64,000 nt of DNA. Origin: JBEKTW01 sp049515655 (GTDB lineage: Bacteria; Bacteroidota; Ignavibacteria; UBA10030; SZUA-254). Below, one piece after another: positions 48,831-59,900 of the stretch (positions within the stretch are counted from its first letter, which is position 1; every line of letters begins with the position of its first letter). A program made the translations under genes and the position numbers. Below the pieces are notes generated by a model, which worked only from the letters and a program-made list of their open reading frames with translations, ran no database searches and had not been told where the DNA came from. The stretch is from the NCBI GenBank assembly GCA_049515655.1, contig JBEKTW010000011.1, positions 124,001-188,000 of the forward strand. Reading direction: 5' to 3'.

Positions 48831-50258
48831 GTGGTAAGTAAGATCGTATTCGGCACCGACGGCTGGCGCGGCAAAATCGCGGACGATTATACATTCGATA
48901 ACGTCCGGCGATGCGCACAGGGATTTGCCGGCTACCTGAAGACAATTCACAAGCCGGACCAGCTCCACCGCGGTGTCGTGGTTGGCGGCGACAGGCGCTT
49001 TGGCTCCGAGCGTTTCGCCGAAGCTTCCGCGGAAGTCCTCGCGGCCAACGGAATCCCCGTCCATTTCTGCGGGGGCGGAGTTCCCACGCCCGTCATCTCG
49101 TTCAGCGTGAAAGCACGGAAAGCAATTGCTGCAATTAATATTACGGCGAGCCACAATCCGCCGACCGACAACGGTTTCAAGGTCCGCGACGAAAACGGGG
49201 GAGCAGTCGATCCCGATGGTTTGAAGAACATTGAGTGGCTCATCCCGGAGGACATCGCCTCTGTCAGACGTATAGCCTTTGCAGATGCACTTGCATCGGG
49301 GGAGATTATGAGATTCAGTGCCGATGAGGATTACATCCGGCAAGTAAAAGCGTTGATTGACCTGGAACCGGTCAAACAGGCAGGATTTCACGTTCTCGTT
49401 GACCCGATGTGGGGCAACGGAGCCGGATGGTTTTCGCGCTTGCTCGCCGGCGGGAAAACGAGAATTACCGAAATTCACAGCGAGCGCAATCCGGCATTCC
49501 CGGAGATGAACAGACCGGAACCGATTCCGCCAAATGTGGATGCGGGTTTGAAGCGAGGGAAAGAGCTTGGCGCCGATGTCATTCTCATCACCGACGGCGA
49601 CGCCGACCGCTGCGGCATCGGGGACGAACATGGTGAATTCATCGACCAGTTGCGGGTGTATGGACTGCTGGCGTTGTATCTGCTCGACGTTCGCAAGCAG
49701 CGCGGCGCCATCGTGAAAACACTCTCAACGACCTCGATGCTTGAAGCGCTCGGAAAAATGTACGATGTTCCGGTGTATGAAACCGGCGTCGGGTTCAAGT
49801 ATGTTGCGCCGAAGATGCTGGAAACCGATGCGATGATCGGCGGCGAAGAGAGCGGCGGCTATGCATTCCGGGGCCACGTGCCCGAGCGCGATGGGATTCT
49901 CGCCGGGCTGTTCTTCCTGGATTTCATGGTCAGGGCGAAGCTCAAACCGTCCCAGCTTCTCGAGAAACTATTTGACAAGGTCGGTCCGCATTTCTATGAC
50001 CGGATCGACACGATTATTGACGTGAACGAGAAGGATTCAATTCTCAAGAAACTTCAGTCCAATCTTCCTAAGTCCGTCGCTGGTTTGGATGTCGTGAGCA
50101 CAAATCTCTCCGATGGATTCAAATTCATGTTGAGTGACGGAAGCTGGCTTCTCATACGGTTCTCCGGGACCGAACCGCTTGTCCGGATTTATTCGGAGGC
50201 GCGAAGCAAAAAGCTGGTAGGCGCTATTCTCGAAGATGGGAAAAAGCTGCTGAAATAG
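48831..50258 (+). CDS. Phosphomannomutase/phosphoglucomutase family protein
   Basis: The 475-residue protein starts at GTG 48831; no strong ribosome site precedes it. It has the four-domain alpha-D-phosphohexomutase layout: phosphoserine loop AINITASHNPPTDNGFK (Ser107), metal loop ITDGDADRCGIGDEHG, sugar loop MIGGEESGGYAFRGH, and phosphate-binding RFSGTEPLVRIYSEA at the end. It converts hexose 6-phosphates and 1-phosphates for envelope polysaccharides. Substrate preference (glucose, mannose or glucosamine) cannot be read safely. The gene follows the ATPase cassette by about 80 bases and converges with the giant histidine kinase gene. Confidence 0.93.
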   Translation: MVSKIVFGTDGWRGKIADDYTFDNVRRCAQGFAGYLKTIHKPDQLHRGVVVGGDRRFGSERFAEASAEVLAANGIPVHFCGGGVPTPVISFSVKARKAIAAINITASHNPPTDNGFKVRDENGGAVDPDGLKNIEWLIPEDIASVRRIAFADALASGEIMRFSADEDYIRQVKALIDLEPVKQAGFHVLVDPMWGNGAGWFSRLLAGGKTRITEIHSERNPAFPEMNRPEPIPPNVDAGLKRGKELGADVILITDGDADRCGIGDEHGEFIDQLRVYGLLALYLLDVRKQRGAIVKTLSTTSMLEALGKMYDVPVYETGVGFKYVAPKMLETDAMIGGEESGGYAFRGHVPERDGILAGLFFLDFMVRAKLKPSQLLEKLFDKVGPHFYDRIDTIIDVNEKDSILKKLQSNLPKSVAGLDVVSTNLSDGFKFMLSDGSWLLIRFSGTEPLVRIYSEARSKKLVGAILEDGKKLLK

Positions 50259-50305
50259 ATCGCGGGGCTGTCAGGCAGGCATGAAGAACGAATTGGTCTC
50301 CCGGC

Positions 50306-53300
50306 TTATTTGCCGTCCTCGTCGATGATCTCGCGGATCTTTTTCAGGATGTCATTGGGTTCGTAGGGCTTCTGAACAAAATCTCTTGCCCCTGCTTTCA
50401 AAATCTCCGCTTTCAGACCCGGGTCCAGATACCCGCTGGCAAGAACGGCCTTGACGTTAGGATTCGCTTTCTTCATCTCCAGAAATGCCTCAAACCCGCC
50501 GAGTTTGGGTAAGCCCATGTCTGTAATGACGAGGGCAATTGTATCCTTGTGAAGAGTGTAGATGCTTACTGCCTCCATTCCATCGGTTGCCGTAAGGATC
50601 GTGTATCCTTTGGCACCGAGAATGTTCTTGACGAGGTCCAAGAGCGTTTCCTCATCTTCGACGAGCAGGATGGTCTCATTACCGCCCCTGATGGTTTCGA
50701 GATCCTTATGTTTTTTCTCAAGGGATTCGAGGCTCTGGAGCGGGACCGGGAAATAAAGATGGCACTTCGTGCCTTGACCCAATGCGCTTTCAACATCGAT
50801 GAAGCCGCGGTGGCTTTTCACCACGCCATACACGACTGCCAGGCCTAAGCCCGTGCCTCTGCCGCGTTCCTTTGTTGTGAAGAACGGCTCGAAGATGCGG
50901 CTGCGTGTGTTCTCGTCCATCCCAACTCCGGTGTCTTCCACGGCAATATGAATGTAGTGCTCTTCAATGGCGTCGGGATATTGTTCGAGGAGCCTGGCGG
51001 AGGGGACGAGCTCGGTGCTGATCGTCAATTTTCCGCCGTTCGGCATGGCATCCCGGGCGTTGACGCAGAGGTTGAGCAATGTCTGCTGTAACTGGGTGCG
51101 ATCTCCAATGATGGACGGCAAGCGTTCCTGCAGTTGAAGTAGGAATATAACGGTCTTAGGAAACGTCTCGTTCAGCATCTTCGCGAGGTCTTTTATCGTC
51201 TCATTCACGTTCACAGATTCCAAAGTCACGTCACCTTTTCGAGCAAACGTCAAAATCTGCTGGACGAGATCCGCGCCGCGTCGGACTGCTTTCTTGATGA
51301 CATCAACACCCTGCGAAAGACTCTGCGGGTCGGCTCTTCCTTGTTCAATAAGGGTTGTGTACCCAAGGATGATGTTGAGGATGTTATTAAAATCGTGCGC
51401 TACTCCTCCGGCAAGCGTGCCAATACTCTCCAGTTTTTGTGTCTGGCGGAGCTGTTCTTCGAGTTTCTTGTACTCGGTAATGTCCTTCATGATGCCCCGG
51501 TAGCCGACGGTATTTCCCGTGTCGTCCCGGACGGCAGTCGTTGTCTCCAGGACAATTCTCTCCTCTCCATCTTTTCTTTTGAGCACCAGCTCGTAGTCTT
51601 TGACGTATCCCTGTCGGGTGAGTAGTCGGTTCAGCTCCGACTTATGTTCAGCATTTGCATACTCGTGCAGGCCGATATTGGCCCGCAAGAATTCATCTTT
51701 TGAATTGTATCCGAACAATTCCACACCAGAGGGATTAATGTCAAGGTACCGGCCTTCAGGAGATGCGATGAAGATGACATCTTTTGATTCTTCAAACAAC
51801 GTGCGATATTTTTCTTCTGATTCACGGAGTGCCTCTGCAGCCCGTATGTGCTCGGTGATGTCATACGCTGTGCCAAGTCCTGCCGGTTTTCCCTCGTATT
51901 CAATCAGTGTCGATGAAAAGTCCACCCATCGATCTTCGCCGATCTTTGTTGCAATCATAAACTCATAACGCGGGGGCATCGGTTTGCCAAGCTGGCGTCC
52001 CAGACCCCGGTCTTTGACCAGTTCGCGAAAATCAGGGTGAACGATATCCCAGAAATTCATTTTCAGCAGTTCTTCTTCCCTGTAGCCGGTGATAGTTTCC
52101 ATCGCGGGATTAACATAGCGGAACCCGGTATCCTGGTAGATGAAGATGGCGGCCGTCGCTGTCTCTGCAAGCCTCCGGAACATTTCTTCGCTTTCACGGA
52201 TGGCATCCTCACTCCGCTTGGCCTCTATCGCAGTCGCAATCTGCTGGGAGACAAATGTCAGTATCTCTTTTTCCTTCTCCCCGTACCGGATGTTCTCTTC
52301 GTACGTTTGTAGTGCCAGAACACCAAACGTGATGTCCCCTTTCTTCAACGGTACGCCCATCCAATCCAGCGACGGAGACCCGTGACGGATGACCTCCCCG
52401 AGCTCGACGAGTTCCTGCAGCCTTTCGGGAGTCGCGAGCAGCGGCTTTCCCGTCCGAAGGATATATTCCGTCAGTGCCTTTCCCAACTTGCGGGGGGCCG
52501 GAGTCGTATCTTTCTCATTGACCCAGTAAGGAAAACTTACCGTCTCGTTCAATGGATCATGGAGTGCAACATAGCAGTTCTTGGCATACATCAGCTCACC
52601 GAGAATTGCGTGAATTGAGGCATAGAGCTCATGCAAGTCCACTGATGAATGGGCTCTTTCCGCAATCCGGTAAAGAGCCGATTGCAGTTGCTCCGACCGC
52701 TTACGCTCGGTGATGTCTTGCGCGACACCGAGGTAGCCGATGACTTTTCCCCCAGTCTCCTTGATAATGGACGTGTTCAAGGAAATCTGAAAATCCGTGC
52801 CGTCTTTTCTCCGGTTGAAGAGTTCTCCCGTCCATCCCCCCCGCCGCGTTTTCTCCAATATCTGTCGATCGATGTCTGGGGGATTCTTCGGTGAGCCCAG
52901 GATATGCGACTGCTTCCCCAGGATTTCTTCTACCGTGTACCCATAGCTCTCCAGAAAGCTTCTGTTGACAAAGGTGAATCGATTGTCGAGGTCGGTAATG
53001 GAGATTAACTCTGCTGCGCTTTCGAAAGCATGACCAAACAGACGAATCTGCTGTTCGGCGCGTTTTCGGTCAACTGCCCGTGCGACCTCCGACGAGACAA
53101 ACTCAAGAACCTGCTTCTCCTGCTCGCCGTAGGCATGGGGGTCGGAATAGTGTTGAACCGCCATGACCCCAATCGTTTTGTCCTCGACGATCAACGGAAC
53201 ACCCAGCCATATAGGACAAGGCGCGCCAACAAGGTCCGCCGCGCCTATACGCGCCAATTCCTCGGATCGTTTCTCATCACACAGCAACGATTCGCCGGTG

Positions 53301-55249
53301 CGAAGCACGTAGGCGGTCAGTCCTTTGCCGACCGAACCCTTCGGAGGAGTGATGTCCACTTCGTCCACGAAGTACGGGAAGGTGAGAATGTCCTCCTTTT
53401 CATCATACAGTGAGATATAGAAATTGTTTGCCGGCATGACCTCACTGATGATTTGATGAACCGCGCGGAAGAGGTCATCAAGAGCCGGGGAGACATCCGC
53501 TGCCTTCGCGATCCGATAGATTGCTGATTGAACTTGTTCCGCCCGCGTCCGCTCCGAGACGTCGCGCGAATTGATAACTACCCCCTCGATGCTGGGGTTG
53601 TTGATGAGATTCGTTCCGGTGGAATCAAGCACGTGCCATGAGCCATTCTTGTGGCGAACGCGATACAGCATTCTCAGTGTGCTGCCGGGAGCGGAAATCA
53701 ATTGGTTCAACTTTTCCTGAACGCCGGGAAGGTCCTCGGGATGAACGAGGTCGAAACCGGGCTCCCCGAGAAGCTCGTCATCCATATACCCGAGGATCCA
53801 CTTTGAGGAAGGACTCCCGTAGCGGATGATGCCTTGTGCGTCGAGAATCGTAATGAGATCGGAGGAGTTCTGTACCAACGATTGAAAGCGTTTTCCGATT
53901 TCCTCGACTGCCTCTTGAGCGCGCTTGCGTTCAATCGCGTGGGCAATTTGACTTCCTACCGAGGTCAGAACCTCGACGTCGCGATTTGAATATGCGTTTG
54001 CGTTCTCATAGTCCTGAACGACCAGCGCGCCAATCGTTTCACCGGCAGTCTTCAGGGGCACGCCGACCCATGAAGGTGAATTTGTTCCGACCAATTCGAC
54101 TTCACCTTGTTCAACCATGCGGTCAAAGAGTTCCTGCGTCAACAGCAAGGGTCGACCGGTTCGGAAGACGTAGGCAGTACAGCTCTTATCTATCTTCTGC
54201 GGGGGAAATGGCTGGTCGAATTGGTCTACAAAGAACGCGCTCTCAACCATTCCGGTGGACTTGTTGTAGAGAGCAATGAAGCAATTCTCTGCATAGACTA
54301 CCTTCTTGAGGGAGCGATGAGTTAATTGCAGCAGTTCATCGAGATTTGCGGTTGTATTCACTCCCTCGATAATTTCGAGAATTGCCTGGCGTTCAACCTC
54401 AGTCCGTTTGAGCTCGGTGATATCTCTAATCGTGCCGATTACTCCAATGATCTGGCCGTTCGCGTTGAGGTGGGGTCCATAGGTTCCGACTACCCATCCC
54501 GACCTTCCAGTCTGCGGGATAGTGAAGTGTGTATCTTCTGAGTTGACCGTTTCACCATTGAGCGCCTTCTTCAATACATCGTCGGCATAGAGTCCGTTGA
54601 CGGTCGGAAATATTTCGAGAGCGGGTTTTCCCGTGACCTCCTTCGCCGTCAGCCCCGTGAGTTCCTCCATGAATGAATTCCAGACGACGTAACGGAGGTC
54701 ACGATCGTAAACAACGATCCCGACGCCGGCGTTGAAAACGATCTCTTTGTTGAATTGGTCTGATTCTCGAAGTGTTTCCTGCGCCCGTTTGTGCTCCGTA
54801 ATATCCATGCCGAACCCGAAGCATCCTGAGATCTTTCCGTCTGATTCGTAAAGTGGCTCTACACGCGATTGGTAGATCCGTTCGTCCCAATCAATTTCAA
54901 AGTCGGAAGGTGTGCCTTTCAGTGCACGCCGGTGCGCGGCGATGGCAGGAAATTCTGGGTCATCCGTTTTGAAGTACTCGAAGAGGGTCATGCCGACAAC
55001 CTGGTTTGGTTGCAGGCCGAGGGATGGAAGTGCACCCCCGATCAACATCGTAAACTGAAGGTTGAGGTCGGTCGACCAGAAAATGACCGGCATCTGGTCA
55101 ACGAGTACCTGGAGTCCGGCTTCCCGTTCATGAAGGGACTTCCTTAATTGCTCACGCTCTAAACGTAGAGTCTTAAGTTCGGCCGCTTGCCTCCGTGGAA
55201 CCTTCGGGCCTCTCGCAAGCTTTTTCCCGGTCTTGCGTTCACCCTTCAT
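50306..55249 (-). CDS. Giant PAS/GAF hybrid sensor histidine kinase with receiver domain
   Basis: The 1647-residue protein has no obvious membrane segment and should be cytoplasmic. Domains in order: a short basic N-terminus and coiled coil, PAS (about 45-155), PAS (165-285), GAF (290-445), PAS (450-570), GAF (580-735), PAS (745-865), GAF (870-1030), PAS (1045-1165), PAS (1170-1290), HisKA with the phospho-His in GVAHDFNNILN, HATPase (GTGLGLAVVYGVVKSH) and a C-terminal receiver (Asp in VITDMGLPKLGG). The three GAF units share the segment pattern YV(L/F)RTG(E/K/R)(S/P)LL, so PAS-GAF units were duplicated. It probably integrates several small-molecule signals. No regulator gene is adjacent; the output is unknown. 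Confidence 0.93.
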   Translation of the reverse strand: MKGERKTGKKLARGPKVPRRQAAELKTLRLEREQLRKSLHEREAGLQVLVDQMPVIFWSTDLNLQFTMLIGGALPSLGLQPNQVVGMTLFEYFKTDDPEFPAIAAHRRALKGTPSDFEIDWDERIYQSRVEPLYESDGKISGCFGFGMDITEHKRAQETLRESDQFNKEIVFNAGVGIVVYDRDLRYVVWNSFMEELTGLTAKEVTGKPALEIFPTVNGLYADDVLKKALNGETVNSEDTHFTIPQTGRSGWVVGTYGPHLNANGQIIGVIGTIRDITELKRTEVERQAILEIIEGVNTTANLDELLQLTHRSLKKVVYAENCFIALYNKSTGMVESAFFVDQFDQPFPPQKIDKSCTAYVFRTGRPLLLTQELFDRMVEQGEVELVGTNSPSWVGVPLKTAGETIGALVVQDYENANAYSNRDVEVLTSVGSQIAHAIERKRAQEAVEEIGKRFQSLVQNSSDLITILDAQGIIRYGSPSSKWILGYMDDELLGEPGFDLVHPEDLPGVQEKLNQLISAPGSTLRMLYRVRHKNGSWHVLDSTGTNLINNPSIEGVVINSRDVSERTRAEQVQSAIYRIAKAADVSPALDDLFRAVHQIISEVMPANNFYISLYDEKEDILTFPYFVDEVDITPPKGSVGKGLTAYVLRTGESLLCDEKRSEELARIGAADLVGAPCPIWLGVPLIVEDKTIGVMAVQHYSDPHAYGEQEKQVLEFVSSEVARAVDRKRAEQQIRLFGHAFESAAELISITDLDNRFTFVNRSFLESYGYTVEEILGKQSHILGSPKNPPDIDRQILEKTRRGGWTGELFNRRKDGTDFQISLNTSIIKETGGKVIGYLGVAQDITERKRSEQLQSALYRIAERAHSSVDLHELYASIHAILGELMYAKNCYVALHDPLNETVSFPYWVNEKDTTPAPRKLGKALTEYILRTGKPLLATPERLQELVELGEVIRHGSPSLDWMGVPLKKGDITFGVLALQTYEENIRYGEKEKEILTFVSQQIATAIEAKRSEDAIRESEEMFRRLAETATAAIFIYQDTGFRYVNPAMETITGYREEELLKMNFWDIVHPDFRELVKDRGLGRQLGKPMPPRYEFMIATKIGEDRWVDFSSTLIEYEGKPAGLGTAYDITEHIRAAEALRESEEKYRTLFEESKDVIFIASPEGRYLDINPSGVELFGYNSKDEFLRANIGLHEYANAEHKSELNRLLTRQGYVKDYELVLKRKDGEERIVLETTTAVRDDTGNTVGYRGIMKDITEYKKLEEQLRQTQKLESIGTLAGGVAHDFNNILNIILGYTTLIEQGRADPQSLSQGVDVIKKAVRRGADLVQQILTFARKGDVTLESVNVNETIKDLAKMLNETFPKTVIFLLQLQERLPSIIGDRTQLQQTLLNLCVNARDAMPNGGKLTISTELVPSARLLEQYPDAIEEHYIHIAVEDTGVGMDENTRSRIFEPFFTTKERGRGTGLGLAVVYGVVKSHRGFIDVESALGQGTKCHLYFPVPLQSLESLEKKHKDLETIRGGNETILLVEDEETLLDLVKNILGAKGYTILTATDGMEAVSIYTLHKDTIALVITDMGLPKLGGFEAFLEMKKANPNVKAVLASGYLDPGLKAEILKAGARDFVQKPYEPNDILKKIREIIDEDGK

Positions 55250-55268
55250 GGTATGTCCGACGAGGGTA

Positions 55269-56432
55269 CTATTTCAAGGTCTTGGCGATTCGTTCCAGAG
55301 CCGTCTCAATGTTCGGGATGGAGTTTGCGTACGAGAACCGCAGGTAGCCTTCACCCATCCGACCGAATGCCGTTCCGGAAAGACAAGCTACGCCGGCTTC
55401 GTTCAGGAAAATGGTCTCGAGTTCGCGCGAGGTTTTACCCGTGCCGGTGATATTCGGAAAGACATAGAAAGCTCCGAGAGGCTTCTTGCAACGAATACCC
55501 TTGATTGAATTGAGTCCGTTGACAATCACATCGCGGCGGCGTTTGAATTCCTCCACCATTCTCTCAGCGTCGCGCTGAGGGCCTGTCAGTGCTTCGATGG
55601 CCGCAATTTGGGAGAAACTCGCCGTGCAGGAATTCACGTTGATTTGTAATTTTGTCACATATGCAGCAAGTTCCTCCGGCATGACTCCATAGCCAAGGCG
55701 CCATCCGGTCATTGCGTACGTCTTGGAGAAACCATCGAGGATGACCGTCCGTTCCTGCATTCCGGGCACTGAGGCGATGCTGAATTGTCGGTGGCCGTCA
55801 TACAGGATGTGTCCGTAGATTTCGTCCGAGAGTACGAGCAGGTTGTGTTCAATGGCCAGTTTCGCAATCTCACGGATGTCGTTTTCGGTGAGAACTCCGC
55901 CCGTAGGATTTTGCGGCGAGTTGATGATCAACAGTCGGGTCTTCTTCGTGATGAGTCGCTTCAGATCGTCGATCGAGAAACGGAAATCACGATCTTCCTT
56001 CAACTGCAATGGAATCGCTTTCCCGCCGACGAACTGGATCACCGATTCGTAAATTGGGAAACCAGGGTTGGGGTAAATCACCTCATCGCCTTCATCAACA
56101 CACGCTGTGATGACGAAGTACATGATGGGTTTTCCCCCCGGCGTGAAAACTACGTGCTCGGGTTTGACTTCTATCCCTCGTGTCTCTGATATGTGCTTTG
56201 CTATTGTCGCGCGTGCCTGCGGAAGGCCGGCTGCGGGACCGTAATGTGTAAACCCGTCATCGAGAGCTTTCTTCGCAGCATTCTTGATATTTGACGGTGT
56301 GTCAAAATCCGGTTCTCCGATTTCCAGGTGAATAATGTTCTTTCCTTGTGCCTCAAGGGCGCGTGCCTTGGCCAATACTTCAAAGGCCGTCTCAGTTCCC
56401 AATCGGCTCATTCGCTTTGCAACGTGAATCAT
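55269..56432 (-). CDS. Class I PLP-dependent aminotransferase (aspartate-type)
   Basis: The 387-residue protein has the fold type I core with the NPQNPTGGVL substrate loop (about 170), the DEIYGHILYDG strand, and the PLP Lys in LDGFSKTYAMTGWRLGY. The last segment (EGYLRFSYANS) carries the Arg that binds the alpha-carboxylate. This style is that of AspB/AatA-type aspartate or broad-range aminotransferases. GAGGAG precedes ATG 56432. It lies 19 bases upstream of the histidine kinase start, on the same strand, so the two may share a transcript, without an evident functional link. Confidence 0.92.
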   Translation of the reverse strand: MIHVAKRMSRLGTETAFEVLAKARALEAQGKNIIHLEIGEPDFDTPSNIKNAAKKALDDGFTHYGPAAGLPQARATIAKHISETRGIEVKPEHVVFTPGGKPIMYFVITACVDEGDEVIYPNPGFPIYESVIQFVGGKAIPLQLKEDRDFRFSIDDLKRLITKKTRLLIINSPQNPTGGVLTENDIREIAKLAIEHNLLVLSDEIYGHILYDGHRQFSIASVPGMQERTVILDGFSKTYAMTGWRLGYGVMPEELAAYVTKLQINVNSCTASFSQIAAIEALTGPQRDAERMVEEFKRRRDVIVNGLNSIKGIRCKKPLGAFYVFPNITGTGKTSRELETIFLNEAGVACLSGTAFGRMGEGYLRFSYANSIPNIETALERIAKTLK

Positions 56433-56924
56433 AGAAACTCCTCTATTGTTATTGGGAGAATATAAGGGGAAATTGTGAGAATCTCAACATTTCTCGAATG
56501 AAGTGCATCGTCAGTTTCGTCCTGACATCTCTAGATGATCATGGTCGGCCTCTTGACCGGTTGGAGCAATAATGAAATGGGCATATAATTGCCTAAAGAG
56601 TGCACAAAAGCATGACCAGAATGTGAGAGCTTATTGGAGTGAGTTGTCCGAAATGAACATCTGTACCATCGGGAACACCGGGAAAATCACTGCCGTGCAG
56701 TACTTGTAAATATCATCCTGTGAGCCCGCTTCCCGTGGGTTACCCAGAATGCCTAATCCGAGATTCAGCCTCGCCTCGACGCCCGAGAATTCTTTCGAAC
56801 AGAGGACATGGCGCTCGTTGAGATTGAAATCCACATTGTCTGCGACGCCAACATGTGTCGTCAGAATGAACAGTCGCAATTCCGATGATGGAAGGTCGGC
56901 GGGTGCCCGTGGCCCGTGATTCCT
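56433..56924. other. 492-bp intergenic region, no confident gene
   Basis: Between the aminotransferase and the RND pump. The only frame worth noting is 56631-56879 (minus, 82 codons, ATG start, no ribosome site, no recognised family); it could be a decayed fragment of a beta-barrel gene (VEARLNLGLGIL). I see no terminator or RNA element that stands out. Confidence 0.45.
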
Positions 56925-59900
56925 TCAGGCCTTGGGTTTCAGGATTTTATACATGACCGGCAAGAGATAAAGATTCGTGAGTGCCGCCAGCAGGAGACCG
57001 CTGACGATGACGACTGCAAGGGGTTTTTGAGTTTCGCTTCCAATCCCGGTTGAGAATGCCGCGGGCAACAAACCGATCATTGCCAGCAAAGCGACCATGA
57101 CAATGGGCCGCACCTGCTTGCCGCACGCGTATTTCAAGAGGCCTGTGATGTCCTCAAATTCATCGCGGTGTTTCTTGACGTAGCTGAGGAGCACCACGCC
57201 ATTTTGCACGCTGACCCCGAAGAGAGCGATGAACCCAATGCCCGCAGACACGGAGAAATGGAAGTGCATGAGTAAGAGCCCGAATATTCCACCAATTGTC
57301 ACGAAGGGAACGTTCGCCAGGCTTATGAGCGCATACGACCATGAATCAAATGTCGAATAGAGCAAGATCAGGATAAGCAAGATGCTCAGTGGTACGACGA
57401 GAGCGAGGCGGCGCATCGCGCGCTGCTGGTTTTCAAATTCTCCGCCCCAGACAGTGTAGTATCCGCTCTGAAGTTTCACCTGCTGGGCAACTTTCAACTG
57501 GGCTTCACTCACGGCGCCGCCCAGGTCTCTGCCGCGCACACTGAATTTTACGGCAATGTACCTGGAATTCTGCTCCCGGTAGATGAAGGCGGCGCCGGGG
57601 ACGTAGGAAATCTGCGAGAGAAGAGAGAGCGGGACTTTCTGCCCGTTGCTAGCCGAGACGAGAAGCGACGAAATTTTCTCGGCTGAATTTCTGAAGGGCT
57701 CCTGCATGCGAACAACGACGTCGAAATGTTTTTCACCTTCATAAAACTGCGTCGCAACTTTGCCGCCGATGCTGGTCTCGATCAGCTCCTGAACGTCGCT
57801 GACGTTGATACCATATCGCGCCGCCTTCATCCTGTCAATCTCCACTTGCAGAACCGGTTGACCCATCTCCCGAAAAATTCCGACATCCCTTATTCCATTA
57901 ACAGTCCGGAGTACATCATAAATATTCCGGGCCGCATCTTCAAGCCTGGTGATGTCGTCGCCGAAGACCTTCACGGCCAGTTCGCCTTTGACCCCGAGTA
58001 CCGCCTCCTCAACGTTGTCCGAAATCGGTTGCGAGAAGTTGATGTCAATGCCGGGCAGTGCGTCGAGTTTTGTGGTCATGTCTTCAATCAGCAGCGACTT
58101 GTCATGATGTTGCTTCCACTCATCTTGCGGCTTCAAATCCACAAAAAACTCGGCATTAAAAAAGCCCGTGGCATCTGTTCCGTCATCGGGTCTTCCAAGC
58201 TGAGAAACAACTGTCTTGACTTCGTCATACGAATGGAGCATCCTCCGAATCCGGGATGTTGTCGAGTCTGCCTCCGTCGGGCTGATACTCATGGGGAGGG
58301 TGGCTCGGACCCAGAGCGCGCCTTCGTTCAGGTGTGGGAGAAATTCCGTTCCGAGGAATTGTGCGCAATACAGGCTTAGGAGGAGCAACAGTATTGCGCC
58401 TCCGAACACCTTCTTGTCGTGACGAAGCACATATTCCAGAGACCGGTCGTAGAACTTGTGAAGGTAGTGGAGGATCGGACTTTTTTCTTTAAGGCGTCCC
58501 TTGAGAAGGTCGGCAGCGAGCGCCGGAACGAGGGTGAGACTGAGTGCCATCGCGCCGAGAAGGGCGAAGCCGAGAGTGAATGCCAGTGGCGAAAACATGC
58601 GTCCTTCGATCTTCTCGAACGAGAAGATGGGGAGCATCGCCGCAATAATGATGATGATAGAAAAGAAAACCGGTTTGCTCACTCCGACCGCCGTGTCCTG
58701 GATCAGGGCCATGCGTTCAGTATCCTCCGTCACGCGCTGGAGCGCAAGCCGGGCGAATATCCCCTCGATCATGATGACGGCTCCGTCGATGATTACGCCA
58801 AAATCAATCGCTCCGAGTGAGAGCAGGTTCGCCGACATCCCCCGCAGCCACATGAGTATGAATGCAATAAGCAGGGCCAGGGGAACGACCATCGCCGCGA
58901 TAACGGCGCTCCGGACGTTTCCAAGGAAGATGAAAAGCGTCGCTATCACCAGGAACATCCCCAGCAGCAAATTATGCATGACCGTGTGAGTCGTGACCCC
59001 GATGAGGTGTGACCGGTCGTAGTACGGCACGACCCTTACATTCTTCGGAAGGATGCGGGAGTTTAACTCTTCAACCTTGGCCTCAATGAGCTTGATGACC
59101 TCCGACGCGTTTTCGCCCCGCCGCATCAGAACGAATCCCTCGACGACATCGTCATCTTCGTTCCACCCGACCTGCCCCAGGCGGACCGCATGACTGATTC
59201 TCACGTCCGCGAGTTGTCCTACCTTAATCGGAGTGCCCTGATTCGTCGTGAGGACGATGTTCTTTATGTCGTTCAGCTCTCTCAGTAATCCTACGCCGCG
59301 GAAAACAAAACCCTGTTTGCCTTGCTCAACGATACTGCCCCCGGCGTTGGCATTGTTCGAAGAGACGGCGTCAAGGACTTGATGGAGCGAAATCCCGTAG
59401 TAAGCGAGTTTTTGCGGACTGATAGCAATTTCGTATTGCTTTGTCGGACCACCGAAACTGACGACATCGACGACTCCCGGCACGCTTTTGAACTGTCGCT
59501 CAAGGACCCAATCCTCAATCGTCTTCAAATCCATGGTGCTGATATCCTTCCCGACGAGAATGTAGCGGTAGAGCTCGCCCGTGGGTCCACTTTCGGCAGC
59601 GAGCTGAGGGGTGACGCCATCGGGGAGTGAAGGATTCTGGAGGTTTTCGGTGACTTTCGTTCTCGCGTAGAAATCGTCCGTGTTGTCATCGAACGTCAGG
59701 GTGACGGCCGATAGTCCGAAGAGCGACACAGACCGCAAACTGATGAGATGGGGGATGCCGTTCATTCCGGTTTCGAGGGGCACGGTGACGAACTTTTCGA
59801 GCTCTTCCGCGCTGCGCCCCGGCCATTGGGAGATTATTTGGACTTTTGTGTTCACCAGATCCGGGTATGCCTCGATGGGAAGTTGGGTGAATGCGAAGAT

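Noticed and set aside
48755..48846. Repeat of GGTAAGTA before and at the phosphomannomutase start, as a possible gene-5'-end duplication
   Set aside because: Only about ten bases match and the translated similarity is weak; not enough to call a remnant like those of eno and the permease.
56631..56879. 82-codon minus-strand frame as a real gene
   Set aside because: No ribosome site, no signal or family recognised; kept only as a note in the intergenic entry.
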